Source: Podocnemis expansa (lineage: Eukaryota > Chordata > Testudines > Podocnemididae). Taken from it: a stretch of 64,000 nucleotides of DNA. The notes below the pieces were generated by a model. It did not search any database and was not told where the DNA came from. It was given only the letters and a program-made list of their open reading frames with translations. The position numbers were made by a program, and so were the translations under genes. This document shows positions 11,156 through 21,441 of the stretch, in pieces. The stretch's first letter is position 1. Every line of letters begins with the position of its first letter. The stretch spans positions 352,193 to 416,192 of the forward strand of contig ML682089.1 in the NCBI GenBank assembly GCA_007922195.1, given 5' to 3'.

Positions 11156-11336
11156 AGAGATTCTGGAATCACCCAGGTTCCCACTTGGTTCCTGGGTCTA
11201 GTGTCAGTGAGTTCCACAGGCCAACCATGTGCTGGGTTGAGAAGCATTCCTTTGCTCCCTACCAGTTTCAGTGCCTCTTTGTGCGGGGAAGATGGGGTGG
11301 ACTGGGTGGAATTGGGTGCACCCAGCTCATCTAAAG

Positions 11337-11420
11337 CAGGGGTGTCAAACTTATTTTCTATGGGGGACCAGATTTGACTTAATGTTCTTCAAGTGGGCCA
11401 TACATACCATAAATCTAAAA
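11337..11420. mobile_element. hAT-type end fragment
   Basis: CAGGGGTGTCAAACTTATTT at the left is a typical hAT terminus, related to 38154-38364 and 43626-43794. A matching right end was not found with confidence (a weak candidate lies near 11583). This is an end fragment or an eroded element. Confidence 0.45.
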
Positions 11421-12395
11421 ACTAACTAGGGCACTCTCGCAGCTTCGCAGAGCACTGTGCATGCAAGACTGCACTCTGCAACACCACTCTTGCTCTCTGT
11501 TAGGGAGAGTGTTCTCCTGCCGAGCGCTGCCACAGGCCAGATGGAAGAGGTTCACAGGCCAAATCTGGTGCCCATGTTTGAAGGCAGCAGCTCTCCCCCC
11601 AACAGGGTGCGCACTCCCACCCCACTTTGGGGCCGTAGCCCCCCCACCTCAGACCATCTCCTGAGTTCTCCAGCACCTGCTGCTCCTCAGAGGGGGGAGG
11701 GTGGCAGGCTTCCTAGGAGACACCTGGCCTTCGCAGTTGAGCAGCTCTTGGCTCAGTGCCCAGGGAGCTGGTGCCAACAGCCACGTCCCCAAGACTGCAG
11801 GAGATCTCTCTGACCTGTGCCACGAACACGGAGTACTCTGGCAGGGGTTATGGTGGCGTGGCAGGCACTACCGTTACTCCGGAAAGCAGTGACCAGGAAT
11901 GAAGACAGCATGTACAGGGAGAAACCAAGGCACAACCTTGTCTTCACGTCTGCCCTGCATGCTGGGGAAAGCCAAGGCACTGAGACCCAGCGAAGCAAAA
12001 CCAGAAGCCTGGGCCCAGCTGGTCTCCACAGTGGGGAGGGCCACCTGGGGGTGACAACACCAGCCCTTGTGCATGGAGGGCTCGGAAGCTGGGACAGCCG
12101 AGCTGGCGGAGCGCCGAATTCTAGCCCCGTCCTACCCACCAGCCCGTCAGCTCTGGCCCCCAGCACAAAGGCAGGCAGGCAGGCAGGCAGGCAGGCAGCA
12201 GGCACTCCTGGGCGCCAAGCCCCGGCCTGCCCAGACCGGTCAGTGCACATTCCACGACAGGCAGCGCCAGCTCCGTTACCTTCCCCGGGCCCCACTCGCC
12301 TGGAATTCCTGCTCCGCCGCAGGCTAGGCTGAGGGTGCTAGCGATCAGAACCAGGCACATGTCTGCCGCTCCCAAGAGCTTGGCTTCCCGACTCA
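11421..12395. other. ARFIP2 5' intron, no clear feature
   Basis: G/C-moderate sequence with overlapping frames on both strands, none with a recognised motif. It lies between the ARFIP2 coding exon and the shared promoter island. A (GGCA)n microsatellite is annotated separately. Confidence 0.4.
12171..12199. repeat. (GGCA)n microsatellite
   Basis: About seven tandem GGCA units occur within ARFIP2 5' intronic sequence. Confidence 0.9.
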
Positions 12396-12399
12396 GAGA

Positions 12400-12665
12400 C
12401 TTTAAGGTCAGAAAGAACTGATATGATCGATTGGTCTGACCTTCTGCGCCGTACCGGCGACAGAACGTCACCCAGCCGTTCCGGCAATAAGCCTCCATCG
12501 GATGACCCAGTTATTAAAGTCCTCAACTTCAAGGTGCAGAGAATCCACCAGCAAGTGACCCACGCCCTGTGCTACAGAGGAAGACGAAAAATCCCCAGAA
12601 AATTCCCTCCGGACCCCAGAGATGGCGATCAGTGAGCACCTGGGCAGGACTCACCAGTCAGACAC
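12400..12665. mobile_element. CR1-like 3'-end fragment
   Basis: 'tttaaggtcagaaagaac' and 'tgatcgattggtctgacc' followed by 'cagaacgtcacccag' resemble the 3' ends of a sauropsid CR1 subfamily different from that at 27-30 kb. A related stretch starts at 14128 ('gtaaggtcagacgggac'). No coding potential is present. Confidence 0.5.
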
Positions 12666-12750
12666 CCAGAAATCAGTCTCTGTCACAACCCAAACCACGA
12701 CCCAGCCATCCCATCGGCAGGTCTACCACCAGCAGCCAAACTAGACCTGG

Positions 12751-12777
12751 AAAAGTGCCACAGGACTCCTTGCTTGT
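12751..12777 (+). repeat. Short PLE 3'-tail fragment
   Basis: 'gtgccacaggactccttg' matches the PLE tail exactly over its core. It is a fragment at the left edge of the CpG island. Confidence 0.6.
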
Positions 12778-12819
12778 TAGGATGCTCCACTGCACCATCC
12801 CCTCCACGAGTTTATGAAA

Positions 12820-13420
12820 CCAGCCGGGCTTCGTGCCGCCACTGCCCCCCCGGGAGGCTGCTGCAGAAGCGCACAGCACAGGGGGACGTGCACCGGAGAA
12901 GCCGGGGGGGGGGGGCATCCACTCAGCCCCTGCCGAGCCCCGGGGCCCCAGGCAGCTTCTCCTCCAGGCCGCAGCTGGGCCAGGCGGGCGGGCGGCTCCG
13001 AGCAGGACGCGCCCTCCCGACCCAGCACGGCCCAGGCGTCGCCCTGCCCCGCGCGCCCGCCTCGCCACGGTCGCCGCGGCCACCGGCCCCCACCTGTCCC
13101 GGCACCGCCGGGTCACCAGCGCCGGCGGCTCCGGCCTCGGCTCCGCTTCGGCCCCGGGACAGCCCGGAAACTACGTCGGCCTGAGCGGGGGTCGCGGAAA
13201 GGGCGGACGGAAGTGACGACATCGCCAGCGACGGAAGCCGCTCGTGCGGCTTGAGCCGGCAAGGGCCGGGAGAGGAGGGCGGAAGTGACGTGACCCAACC
13301 GCGCGCGCTGCTCGGACTGGCCGGGGCGCAGGAGGCGGGCGGAAGTGAGCCTGTCACGGGCGGAAGGGGCGCGCGGGCGGCCGGGGATGGAGGCGCAGGG
13401 GGAGCAGCAGCAGCTTCGCA
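12820..13420. promoter_or_regulatory. CpG island: probable shared ARFIP2/TIMM10B promoter
   Basis: Very high C+G and CpG density fills the space between minus-strand ARFIP2 and plus-strand TIMM10B, whose ATG is at 13387. Three CGGAAGTG motifs occur at 13208, 13280 and 13340, the last two within 110 bp of that ATG. CGGAAGTG is the ETS/GABP (NRF-2) consensus, common in promoters of nuclear genes for mitochondrial proteins. The middle one continues into TGACGTGAC, a CRE-like half site. No TATA box is evident. ARFIP2's non-coding first exon probably starts here too, but I cannot place it. Confidence 0.75.
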
Positions 13421-13422
13421 AT
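13387..13422 (+). CDS. TIMM10B: TIMM10B exon 1
   Basis: ATG at 13387 opens 12 codons, MEAQGEQQQLRN, then a GTCAGT donor at 13423. The glutamine-rich start and LRN match the TIMM10B (Tim9b/FXC1) N-terminus. The donor has C at +3 and is not a strong consensus. The exon joins in phase 0 to 13828. The frame stays open into the intron because that intron is G-rich, which explains a long chance frame from 13251 to 14162. Confidence 0.85.
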
Positions 13423-13790
13423 GTCAGTCGGGCTGGGGGCTGGAGTCCCAGGAGGGGGCCGGCTGGGGGGCTGGGGCGGGAGTCCCGAGAGGGGGCCTGG
13501 GGGGCAGGAGTCCGGGGGGGGCCGGCTGGGGGGCAGGAGTAGGGGGGGCTGGCTGGGGGGCAGGAGTATGGGGGGGGCCGGCTGTCTGGCTGGAGTCTCA
13601 GGAGGGGCTGGCTGGGGGGGGGCGGGAGCCCGGGGGGGGCTGGCTGGGGGGGCAGGAGCGGGAGTCCCGAGAGGGGGCCTGGGGGGCAGGAGTCCGGGGG
13701 GGGCCGGCTGGGGGGCAGGAGTATGGGGGGGCCGGCTGGGGGGCAGAAGTCCAGGGGGGCCGGCTGGGCATGGGGGCCCGTGGATGCGGC
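13423..13790 (+). repeat. G-rich minisatellite in TIMM10B intron 1
   Basis: This comprises many imperfect copies of a unit like 'ggctggggggcaggagt' with variants such as 'ccgagagggggcctgg'. Runs of four to seven G on the sense strand give dense G-quadruplex potential. It fills nearly the whole 405-bp intron 1, from 1 bp after the donor. Confidence 0.85.
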
Positions 13791-13827
13791 AGTGCCGCAG
13801 ATTCAGGGTCTAAACCATCTCTTGTAG

Positions 13828-13923
13828 CTGCGGGATTTCCTGCTGGTCTACAACAGGATGACGGAGCTCTGCTTCCTGCGCTGTGTCTCCAACCTCAACT
13901 ACCGGGCACTCACCGGGGAGGAG
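13828..13923 (+). CDS. TIMM10B: TIMM10B exon 2 (first CX3C)
   Basis: A CTTGTAG acceptor precedes 32 codons starting [15 protein letters not shown] and ending LTGEE, then a GTATGT donor at 13924. The CFLRC segment is the first CX3C of the twin-CX3C small TIM fold. In the folded chaperone its cysteines pair with those of the second CX3C to make an alpha-hairpin. '[15 protein letters not shown]' is a hallmark of TIMM10B. Phase 0 on both sides. Confidence 0.93.
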
Positions 13924-14127
13924 GTATGTGGCGAACCCGCCTCAGTTCCTCCAAAGCGGTGGGGGAGCTCCCAACAGACTGCAGCTGGCAAGCTCCTTGT
14001 CTCCACCCCATGCACTCTGAGCATGCCTGTGGAGGGTGGCAGGGATGCCTTTGGGGAGGGGCCCAGGTGCTGGGCACTGGGGGGAGGTCTGGGTACCAAT
14101 GGGAAGCTGCTCCCCATGTCTCACAGA

Positions 14128-14164
14128 CTGTAAGGTCAGACGGGACAAACACTATCATCTAGTC
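14128..14164. mobile_element. CR1-like 3'-end fragment
   Basis: 'gtaaggtcagacgggac' plus 'atcatctagtcc' resembles CR1-family 3' ends. A hAT MITE sits directly in its 'atctagtc' motif. Confidence 0.45.
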
Positions 14165-14427
14165 CAGGGGTTTGCAATCTGCTGCTCTGTGGCTGCCTGC
14201 TTGCAGTTTCAGACTCCAGGCCCCCCGTCATCAGGGGACGCTGCAGGGGGCTGCTCCTGGTTCCAGGCTCCCCCCAACCCCACCAGGCTCCCCTGGGGCA
14301 GGCGCTCTGGCCCAGCTTCTAGCTGCCCTACCAGCAGGCTACACTCGTTGCAGCTGTCAAAACACTTGGTTGTTGAAAGAGGGACATTGAAAAATGGCTC
14401 TTCTTATCTTTTGGGTTGCCGACCCCA
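14165..14427. mobile_element. hAT-type MITE in TIMM10B intron 2
   Basis: The left end is CAGGGGTTTGCAATCTGC and the right end GGGTTGCCGACCCCA. Flanks atctagtc (14157-14164) and gtctagtc (14428-14435) form an 8-bp TSD with one mismatch. It does not overlap either exon. Confidence 0.75.
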
Positions 14428-14469
14428 GTCTAGTCTTATGTCCTGCGTGTTGCTGGCCAGAGAACCTTT

Positions 14470-15015
14470 TCTCCACTCCTGTAAAAGATACCTAACCTAT
14501 GACTGAGTCAGTGAAGTCCCCAGGTTATGGTTTGAAGACTTCATGGTATGGTGACCTGTAGGACACACTACAGGGGAAAGCAAAAAGCCCCCAAGGCCTG
14601 TGTCAGTCTGCCCTGGGCAAAATCCCCTCCTGATCCCAAATATGGGAATCAGCTAATCCCTGAGTATATGAGCAAGAGTCGCCTTCCAGACACCCAAAAA
14701 AGAATTCTCTGCACCCGCTCAGAACCCACCCCATTGAACATCCCATCATAGGCCCTTTGTGTAGTCAAAGATTGGGCAGTTCCCTCGTACTGTCCCCCCA
14801 TAAACTTACCCAGCTGGGTTTTCCCCCCTGCTGTCCTTGGTAGGCCAGTCCAGAACATCTCTCCTCTGATTATTAGAGACCTTGCTCTAATTTCAAGTCT
14901 GAATGTCTTGATGGCCAGTTTCTACCTATTAGTTCTTGTTTACATTGGCTGTGAACTGAAGTAATTGCTATGCCTCTAATCTGATTATAGAGAGCAATTG
15001 TATCACGCCTCAGCA
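14470..15015. mobile_element. CR1-like sequence in TIMM10B intron 2
   Basis: Segments such as 'gaatgtcttgatggccag', 'tagttcttgtttac' and 'gagcaattgtatcacgcc' resemble recurrent sauropsid CR1 sequence. No frame is preserved. It stops before the exon 3 acceptor at 15049. Confidence 0.4.
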
Positions 15016-15049
15016 TGCTTTTGTGACATCTGTGCCTTCATCCCTGCAG

Positions 15050-15298
15050 GAGGCCTGCCTGGACAGCTGTGCCGGGAAGCTCGTTCACTCCAACCACCGC
15101 CTGATGGGGGCCTACATGCGACTCATGCCCTCCATTGTGCAGCGCCGCATTTCTGACTATGAGGCCACTGCAGCCCAGGTGGCTCTGGGCTCCAGCCCTC
15201 AGGAGGTCCCTGCAGCGCTGCCAGCACCAGCTCACTCTGACACTCACCCTGACCTGCCGGTGGCTGCTCCAGAGAATGCCCCAGAGAGTGGCAGCTAG
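15050..15298 (+). CDS. TIMM10B: TIMM10B exon 3 (second CX3C, C-terminus)
   Basis: The acceptor TCCCTGCAG ends at 15049; the exon gives 82 codons from [11 protein letters not shown] to a TAG stop at 15296-15298. CLDSC is the second CX3C, 15 residues after the first. '[10 protein letters not shown]' and '[10 protein letters not shown]' match TIMM10B. TIMM10B joins the TIM22 complex on the outer face of the mitochondrial inner membrane and helps insert carrier proteins. The joined protein is about 126 residues, longer than human TIMM10B (103). The extra part is a proline/alanine-rich tail after YEA with no recognised motif. Confidence 0.93.
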   Translation, partial: EACLDSCAGKLVHSNHRLMGAYMRLMPSIVQRRISDYEATAAQVALGSSPQEVPAALPAPAHSDTHPDLPVAAPENAPESGS

Positions 15299-15785
15299 TG
15301 CCTGGATGCCTCCGTGGTTCGCCAGTCCCCCGTGGCATGCAGCTGTGGTGGGCTGGATGGTGGTGCCCTGAACTGAAAAGAAGGGTGATAAACAATCTCT
15401 CTGGGGCATTGTAGCTGCACTCTGGACTGGGCCTTGCCATGCTGTGGCTGGTGCTGATTGGCATTCCCTCAGCAGTATCAGCATCAGAACTAACCCATCC
15501 GGGGCTGCCAGCCACGGCCTGGGCTCCCAGCCTCAGAGCCACTGTAGCTGCTGCAGGATTTGGGCCAGGCCAGCAGCCTGCTCCTGGTCAGAGAGCAGCA
15601 AGGGTGGGACCTTGCAGCCACTTGGTCCCATTGCCCTCTCTCCCTAGGGCTGGACTACCTGGAATACCTCTTGCTCCCTGCCTGTCAGGCTGTAGTTGGA
15701 GCAGCTGCTCTGCAATAGGTTCTCCTGCCTCCAGGTTTTGCTATTTCCTGTCACAAATAAATCCGTCTCCCTGGGGTCTCCAGAT
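15299..15785 (+). other. TIMM10B 3' untranslated region with AATAAA
   Basis: AATAAA at 15756-15761 is the first canonical polyadenylation signal after the TIMM10B stop and would give a 3'UTR of about 480 bases. A second AATAAA at 16872 could serve a longer form. No repeat terminus interrupts this stretch. Confidence 0.6.
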
Positions 15786-17480
15786 ATGCAGGATGGTTTG
15801 GGCAGGGAACAGCCTGTCAGCTCCCTATGGGGGGGTGCCCAGGTGCTGGAAGGGCCCTGGCAGCTATCCCTGTCACTGTCTGTACTGCATCTCTCCCTGG
15901 CTCTTGTGTGAGTCTCCATCCCCTGTCTGCAGGAGCACAAGATAGCAGAGACTCCCTGGGTGTACCTGGCAGCCCCACACCCTGGTCCTTGCCCTTGGGC
16001 TCTGTTGCTTTGTTTTGACACTGAATCAGGGGTGACCTCGAACCCCTTGCCCTGCTTCCCAGGGGCTGGGAGATGGGTTACCCTAAGAAGAGGGGCTCAG
16101 CCCAGGTTCCTGTACAGCAGGGAATGGAGCTTGTTTGGCCTCACAGGAGTCAGGGAAGCATCCTGCACCTTCCTGAGGCAAGACTCCCAGGAACTTCTCA
16201 TGGGGAAAACTTTTGTCCTCTATGCCCGCACCAGTGCCACAGTGCTGCAGCCTTGTCAGGGATTTACAGGGCCTCATCCCGGCTTCCAACCAGTCCCCTC
16301 CGAGTTAGCATGTCACACCCTTCCTGTGGGCTGCACAGCCACAGTGCCCAGCCGGTCTCAGCTCAGAGATTGTCTCCACGGCACATGACACGTCTGCTAT
16401 GGGGCAAGGCAGCAGTTTCAGACCAAGGGGCAGCACCTGGAGATGGTGCGGGAGAAATCCTAGGTTTAGGTAAAGCAGGCTTAGGACAGAATCCCTATTG
16501 GAGGGTTTCATGGCCAAAGCACCATCTATTGCTTTCTGTCTGGATCTGCTCTGCACAGCTGCCCCCTACCAGCTGTCTGCTCAGACCAGCCCTCTTTGGT
16601 CACAGTCTTTGCACTTTGCCTCCCTGGAGAGGGTTGGAGGAAGTTACCTCCTCTTGGTTGTCCCAGGAGTGAAGTCCTGATGGTGCAGTGCTTGCACCTG
16701 CCATCGTCCATGTAGCACCTTCCATTCCTGGGTGCAGATTTCAGCCAGGGCTCATTAGCTGGTTCCACTGCAGGTAGCATTGTTCTCGGTTCCCTTGGAC
16801 CCAGAGAAATGCTGTCTCCTCGCTCCGTTGGGCAGCTGTTGCAAGTGGGTGGGACAGAGCTGTATGCAAGTAATAAAGCTGCCATGGCATGGTTCCAGCA
16901 GTTCAACACACAGAGGGAGGAGCCGCCAGGCCCTGGAACACACCCCTCTTGCTCTAAACCATCAGCATGGGCCAGGAGCTGGGGAAAGCCAGAGCCCTTT
17001 GAGAGAGAGGCTCCCATAGGAGGCTCTACCTGGAGCTGGAGCTTCCAGTTCCCGGGTTTCCCTACATGATGTGGAGAAAAGCTGCTTACAGAGCAGACAG
17101 GCAAGGGGTGGGACCTGTACACGTCCCAGGAAGCCATGGCCCAGAGAAGTCTCTTTGGAGCAGTTGGTCTGTGGGTGTGTATGGTGGGCAAGTGAGAGTG
17201 AAGTTTCCAGGTGACTGAGCATGTAGTTAGTACTGCTGCTCAGTGTAGGACTGGCCCCAGCCTCAGTTCCCCTGTGATGCCATCTGGAATAGGTTCCTCA
17301 CACAGAAAATGATGGACCCTGCTCTCTTTGCTTGTGTGTGTGGCGCAGTGCCTAGCTCCCCACTCTGTTTGCTTCCTGAGCCATGTGCCAATCAAGATTG
17401 TCAGATCCTTCAGAGTGGAAATGTACAGGAAAAAATAGCTGGAGGGGAGCCTGTTCCTGAAGACAGTAGAGCATTGGGGA
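15786..17480. other. TIMM10B-DNHD1 intergenic sequence
   Basis: Unique-looking sequence with many overlapping frames but no exon with matching splice sites and no repeat terminus that I recognise. A non-coding RNA or distal regulatory element cannot be excluded by eye. Confidence 0.5.
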
Positions 17481-18422
17481 TGTGACCCGGGCCCCTGGGA
17501 TAACCCTCTGAATGTGCCAAAATCAGGGCAAGCTGCAAAAACCTGGGGCCAAGCCCCTAAACCACTGAAGGGTTGTACTTAAACCAGTTTCCCAGTCAGC
17601 AACAAAACACGCTTTGATTCCCCACTCTGGTCATCATCAAGCATAACAGAATAGAAACAGCCACCTTACTGACCCCAGTCAGCCACATCACCCAGAACAA
17701 TATAGGTTTGGATCTTACCCAACATACCACACTGCCAGCTAATCCTTTAGTAACTACAACTAAAGGGTTAATATAAAATGAAAAGAAACAAAATAGGAGA
17801 GATGTTAAAGGGTCAAAGTGAATCACATACATACAAATAATTTAGAGTCACAGAAGGCAAGTCCTTGTAGAATCTGTAGTTTACAGATTAGTCCTGTTCC
17901 TCTGGTATGTGCCCAGCACCTGGGTGGGCCTCAGTCCTTTGTTCAGTGGCACGAGAATAGTTCTGGGGGGGGGGGGAGGAGTTTGCAGGCAGAGGGAAGA
18001 CTGAAAACTAAAGAAAATGGAGATGGGGCTATTGCCTTTATCACTTTTTGCTCTCCCACACTCTCAGAGTCCTTGCCAGATCAAAATGGAGTTGAGTCAC
18101 ATGGTCAGACTGGGTGACTGACTGAACAGGTTTCTTTCTAGGCCTGCTTCAGCAGGGAGTCCCTTTAATCACTGGGCCATTAGGAGGACAATAGTTTTGC
18201 AGATACCCAGTCTGGGATTGCTTGGAATACAAATATAACAAATACATTCCTAATATCTTGTACAGATATGCTACCTACATATAGACCATATAATCATTCC
18301 TAGCAGATTACAACTTTTCTATTGATACCAAACATGGTATATTACATATGGATTATTGCAAACATGAAACACTAATATAAAATATAACCATAAACAATCC
18401 CCTAGACCCAGACAGCGTCACA
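17481..18422 (-). mobile_element. Complete ERV solo LTR with 5-bp TSD
   Basis: The 942-bp block is bounded by TGTGAC and GTCACA with a perfect 5-bp TSD, gggga at 17476-17480 and 18423-18427. A TG...CA element with a 5-bp TSD and no attached coding region is a solo LTR left by recombination. Sense is minus: other copies in that orientation show a TATA-like GATAAAAGG and an AATAAA-type signal downstream. It is a reference member of the family in this window. Confidence 0.9.
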
Positions 18423-19290
18423 GGGGATACATGAGATTTCAGCCATCCGGCTGTAAAATGCTGAACGCCTTGGGGTAAGCATTGCACTGAGAGACATGGA
18501 AGTATCTAATAGAGGAAGTTGAGGTTCAAGAAGGTGTGATGTGGTCTCATATAATTAGTTTTCTCCAGTACCTTTGCTTGCTATTGGCCTCTTCACACTG
18601 GCCAGCAAGCTTTCTCTTGCTTTCCCTGAGATCATACCTAAGTCCTGCATGTTAAATGGTGCTGTGGGCTAGGATGTCATGCTGCTTTGGGACCAGTGAG
18701 TCCAGTTAGTGCTCAGCTCTGGGAAGATGCTCTGCAGGTGGGAGCTGCTGGAGGGACTTCATTTGCTGACCCACAGCTTGAGGGTGAACTGTCTTGGCCT
18801 GAGGAGAGTTCTTGGGTTGTCTGTGATGGTTGGGTGGGGGGGCTGACCTGAGGTGGGCACAGATGGTTTCCTCAGCAATGGGTACCCTTGGGAGCATCAC
18901 AGCCACAAGCCAGCTTCGATCACCTGCTTGTTAGCTTTCAGACAAGTCACTCTGACCTGTGCTTTCTACCAGGTTGCTCCTTGCAAGGGGAGCGGCTCCC
19001 TGCACACACCCACAAGGCTGCCTCTGCCACCAGCCCCACCTGGAGATGCTGGTGTAGCAGGATTCTGTTCAGCCTGGCACACCATTATCCAGCTGTCCAG
19101 TTGGTGCCACCTGTTGTCTCTACCCTACGCTTAAATGGTGTGATGTGTCCTCCTATAACCTGGACTGGTGTTTAGCTGTGGCACCCCAGTTCCTCTCTCT
19201 TGGGCTCTGACTTACCCCTGTTCTACAGCCCCCCACCACCAAACACCCCCAGGCCAAGATGCAACCGGAGGAACTGCTGTCTTGTAGGGT
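18423..19290. other. No recognised feature
   Basis: Intergenic sequence upstream of the proposed DNHD1 promoter. No exon or repeat terminus is apparent. Short frames at 18853-19175 have no motif. Confidence 0.4.
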
Positions 19291-19299
19291 TCAATGTGT

Positions 19300-19600
19300 T
19301 CCATTGCAAGCTCGTTTACACTTGTCAGTTTATCAAAGAAATTGTTATGCACCAGCTCTGTCATTCCAAGTGAGGTCTCTGCACTCCCTCACTCCACACA
19401 AACTGCTTTAGATAAAACAAATGTATTGACGGTATGATTTTAAGTGAGTCCAAGTCAGATTAATACAAATGGTTATTAAATCAAGAAGTTAATCACAGAC
19501 AAATAAAAAAAACCTCATAAACTAAAGTTGCAGTCTGTTTTCAGCTTAGTATGCAGGTTGGCTGTGATGTGTTTTGCAGCCTGTTAATGTGGTACTGGAT
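19300..19600 (-). repeat. Unnamed repeat, possibly a second LTR family
   Basis: This stretch resembles 51050-51340: both share 'cagttt' followed by 'caaagaaa', 'tttaagtgag', 'gttaat' and 'tggctg' blocks in the same order and spacing. The level is diverged, and ends were not defined. An LTR is the likeliest explanation. Confidence 0.4.
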
Positions 19601-20619
19601 AAGGGGGGGCTGAGGGAGAGCAGAATGCATGGCAGCATTTCCTGAAGAAAGCACCCAAAGTGATGCTGGAATTTCAGGCCATGTGAGGCAAGCAACCCTA
19701 GCAAACATCAACGAGCCAGCAAGTGTGACCACAAGGGTGCAGCCTGGGGCCTGTCTTGTATAATGTGTTTGCATCAATGGGGGGGGGGGGCAGCAAGAAG
19801 CAGATGAGTCCCGCCCTTGGTTTTGCAGGGGTTCAGGGTGCCCTGGTGCACAGAGGGCAGTAACACTTTTGTTTCCCTGCTCCAGGCCAGCTTGGCATGA
19901 GATGGAGCTGCTGAGGGAGCAGCTGCAGCAGTCCAGCCACCCATAGACAGCTCCTGCCCTTCTCTTTGCATCTCAGCCCTTGCACTGTGCCCGCCCCTGG
20001 GCAACCAGGAGCTGCCCTTCAGTGCCCAGTGCTGCTCCCTGTGACCAAGTGGGAATTTTCTGTGCTAGTTATATTAACCCTCCACGCACATGCCTCTGTT
20101 TCTAGCTGTACTTCATGTGTTACGGCTGTTCCTGGCTGGGGCAGTGCAGGGCCGGAGGTGTGGCCTGGGTGCCAGCTCACCGGAGTGCAGTGAAGCGGGG
20201 TGCTGAGGGGGTGGTTGGCAGCCATCTAAAGGCTCAAAAGCAATGGGTGCCCCAAGGCCCAGACCTCCCATCCTTAGCAAGTAACGAGCAGTGGGGGCTG
20301 AGCACAGACCTGGCCTGGCTGCAGAGCCAGGATCAAGGGGGACCAGCAGAGAGAAGGAGAGGCCACTGCAAAAGGCTGGTAGCTCTCCCCTGCCCCGACC
20401 CAGAGGTCAGAGAAAGACAGAGGGATGCTTATGGCCAGGGCCGTAACCACGGTGGGGCAAAAGGGGCAAGGCCCCGGGGTGAATGGTTTTACAGGGCACC
20501 AAAACCATGCTCACACAGATAGGTCCTGGCAGCAAAGAAGTGGAAAGTACTGTGCTCTGTTCCTCTGCAGACAGGCGTTTGTGCTAGCCTGATAGGTTAG
20601 GTATTCCCCTGCCAGAAAT
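19601..20619. other. Mixed sequence with a possible hAT end
   Basis: A C-run/G-run lies at about 19782. CAGGGCCGTAACCACGG at 20436 resembles a hAT terminus, but no partner end or TSD was found. No exon was recognised. Confidence 0.35.
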
Positions 20620-20925
20620 GGTGGGTTAGTTGCCTGTGACCGTTCTTCTTCGAGATGGGCTGCTTGGATTCATTCAGAAATAGGTGTCTCCATGCCGGAG
20701 TGCATGATTGGTCAGAACTTTTTGTCCTAGCCTTCAGAAGAGGACAGGTGGCCACTGCCCCCCACGCCACCCCATGGCTATATATGTGGCTGCTTCCTGG
20801 CCCCTTCCCAGTTCCTAGGAGTCACCAACTCCAGATGCGGGGACAGGGGGAGGGCTCTGAATGGATCTGAGCAGCCCATCTCAAAGAAGGACAGTTACTG
20901 GCAAGTAACCCACCATTCTTCTTCG
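20620..20925 (-). mobile_element. DIRS 3'-terminal inverted-repeat structure
   Basis: Arms at about 20622-20676 and 20858-20912 are inverted complements of about 50 bp ('ggtgggttagttgcc' against 'ggcaagtaacccacc'; 'gagatgggctgct' against 'agcagcccatctc'). The loop matches the outer region of the DIRS at 34085 read on minus, including 'cattggtcagaacttttt'-like sequence and the TATATA motif. The layout parallels the 3' end of the DIRS at 63470-63842. By that comparison, the element body should lie to the right on minus. Confidence 0.65.
20770..20790 (+). promoter_or_regulatory. TATA-like motif in DIRS terminal repeat
   Basis: GGCTATATATGTGGC occurs in the DIRS terminal repeat here and, on minus, at about 33943-33957; a shorter TATATAG lies in the third copy near 2520. 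Conservation between diverged copies suggests it is the element's promoter. Confidence 0.5.
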
Positions 20926-21441
20926 AGAGCTGCTCGGATACATGCAGAAGTAGTTGACTGCTAGCCATGCTGACGGATGGCGGGTGGAGTTGGCTCTTCT
21001 GCCTTCAGCACAGCATATCTCCAACTTGGGTAGTTGCCCAACGAGCAAGGTCCTCGAGGTTTAAGGGATCGACCAAAGGACTGTCATCCAGGCAAGGGTA
21101 ACCTGGGATTGCAGGACCTAGCCCTAACCCAGTAGAGAGAAGTAGGCCCAGGTTGTCTGAGCACCAGTTGTCACAACTGTGCAGGAGCGCCTGAGGTCAC
21201 CTTACGCATAAACATGATATCAACACATCGTGGCTATAGCCAAGGAATGCGCCTCTAACTACTCTTCCTAAGAGCGTATTGGCAGAGGTATGAAAGTGCC
21301 AGAGGGGTTAGTGTTCTGGTAGCAACATGAGTAAACATACTTCCTACAGGGAAAGGGACCCTAGGGTTATTGGGCTGGGAGTGGTAGGCACTGACACTGC
21401 AATAAGGTAGACCGTGTTTCACTCGGTTGGGTAGTGTAGAG

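Noticed and set aside
12171..12199. Possible CRISPR-like or functional repeat array
   Set aside because: A plain GGCA microsatellite; no spacers.
12814..13357. Long frames on both strands in the CpG island
   Set aside because: High G+C removes stop codons. The frames are Pro/Ala/Arg-rich with no motif and overlap each other.
13251..14162. 303-codon plus frame over TIMM10B exon 1, intron 1 and exon 2
   Set aside because: It is a chance frame through a G-rich minisatellite; glycine-rich content, and it uses a different frame from the TIMM10B exons.
16526..17191. 221-codon minus frame in TIMM10B-DNHD1 intergenic DNA
   Set aside because: No motif, and overlapping frames of similar length on the other strand; looks like chance.
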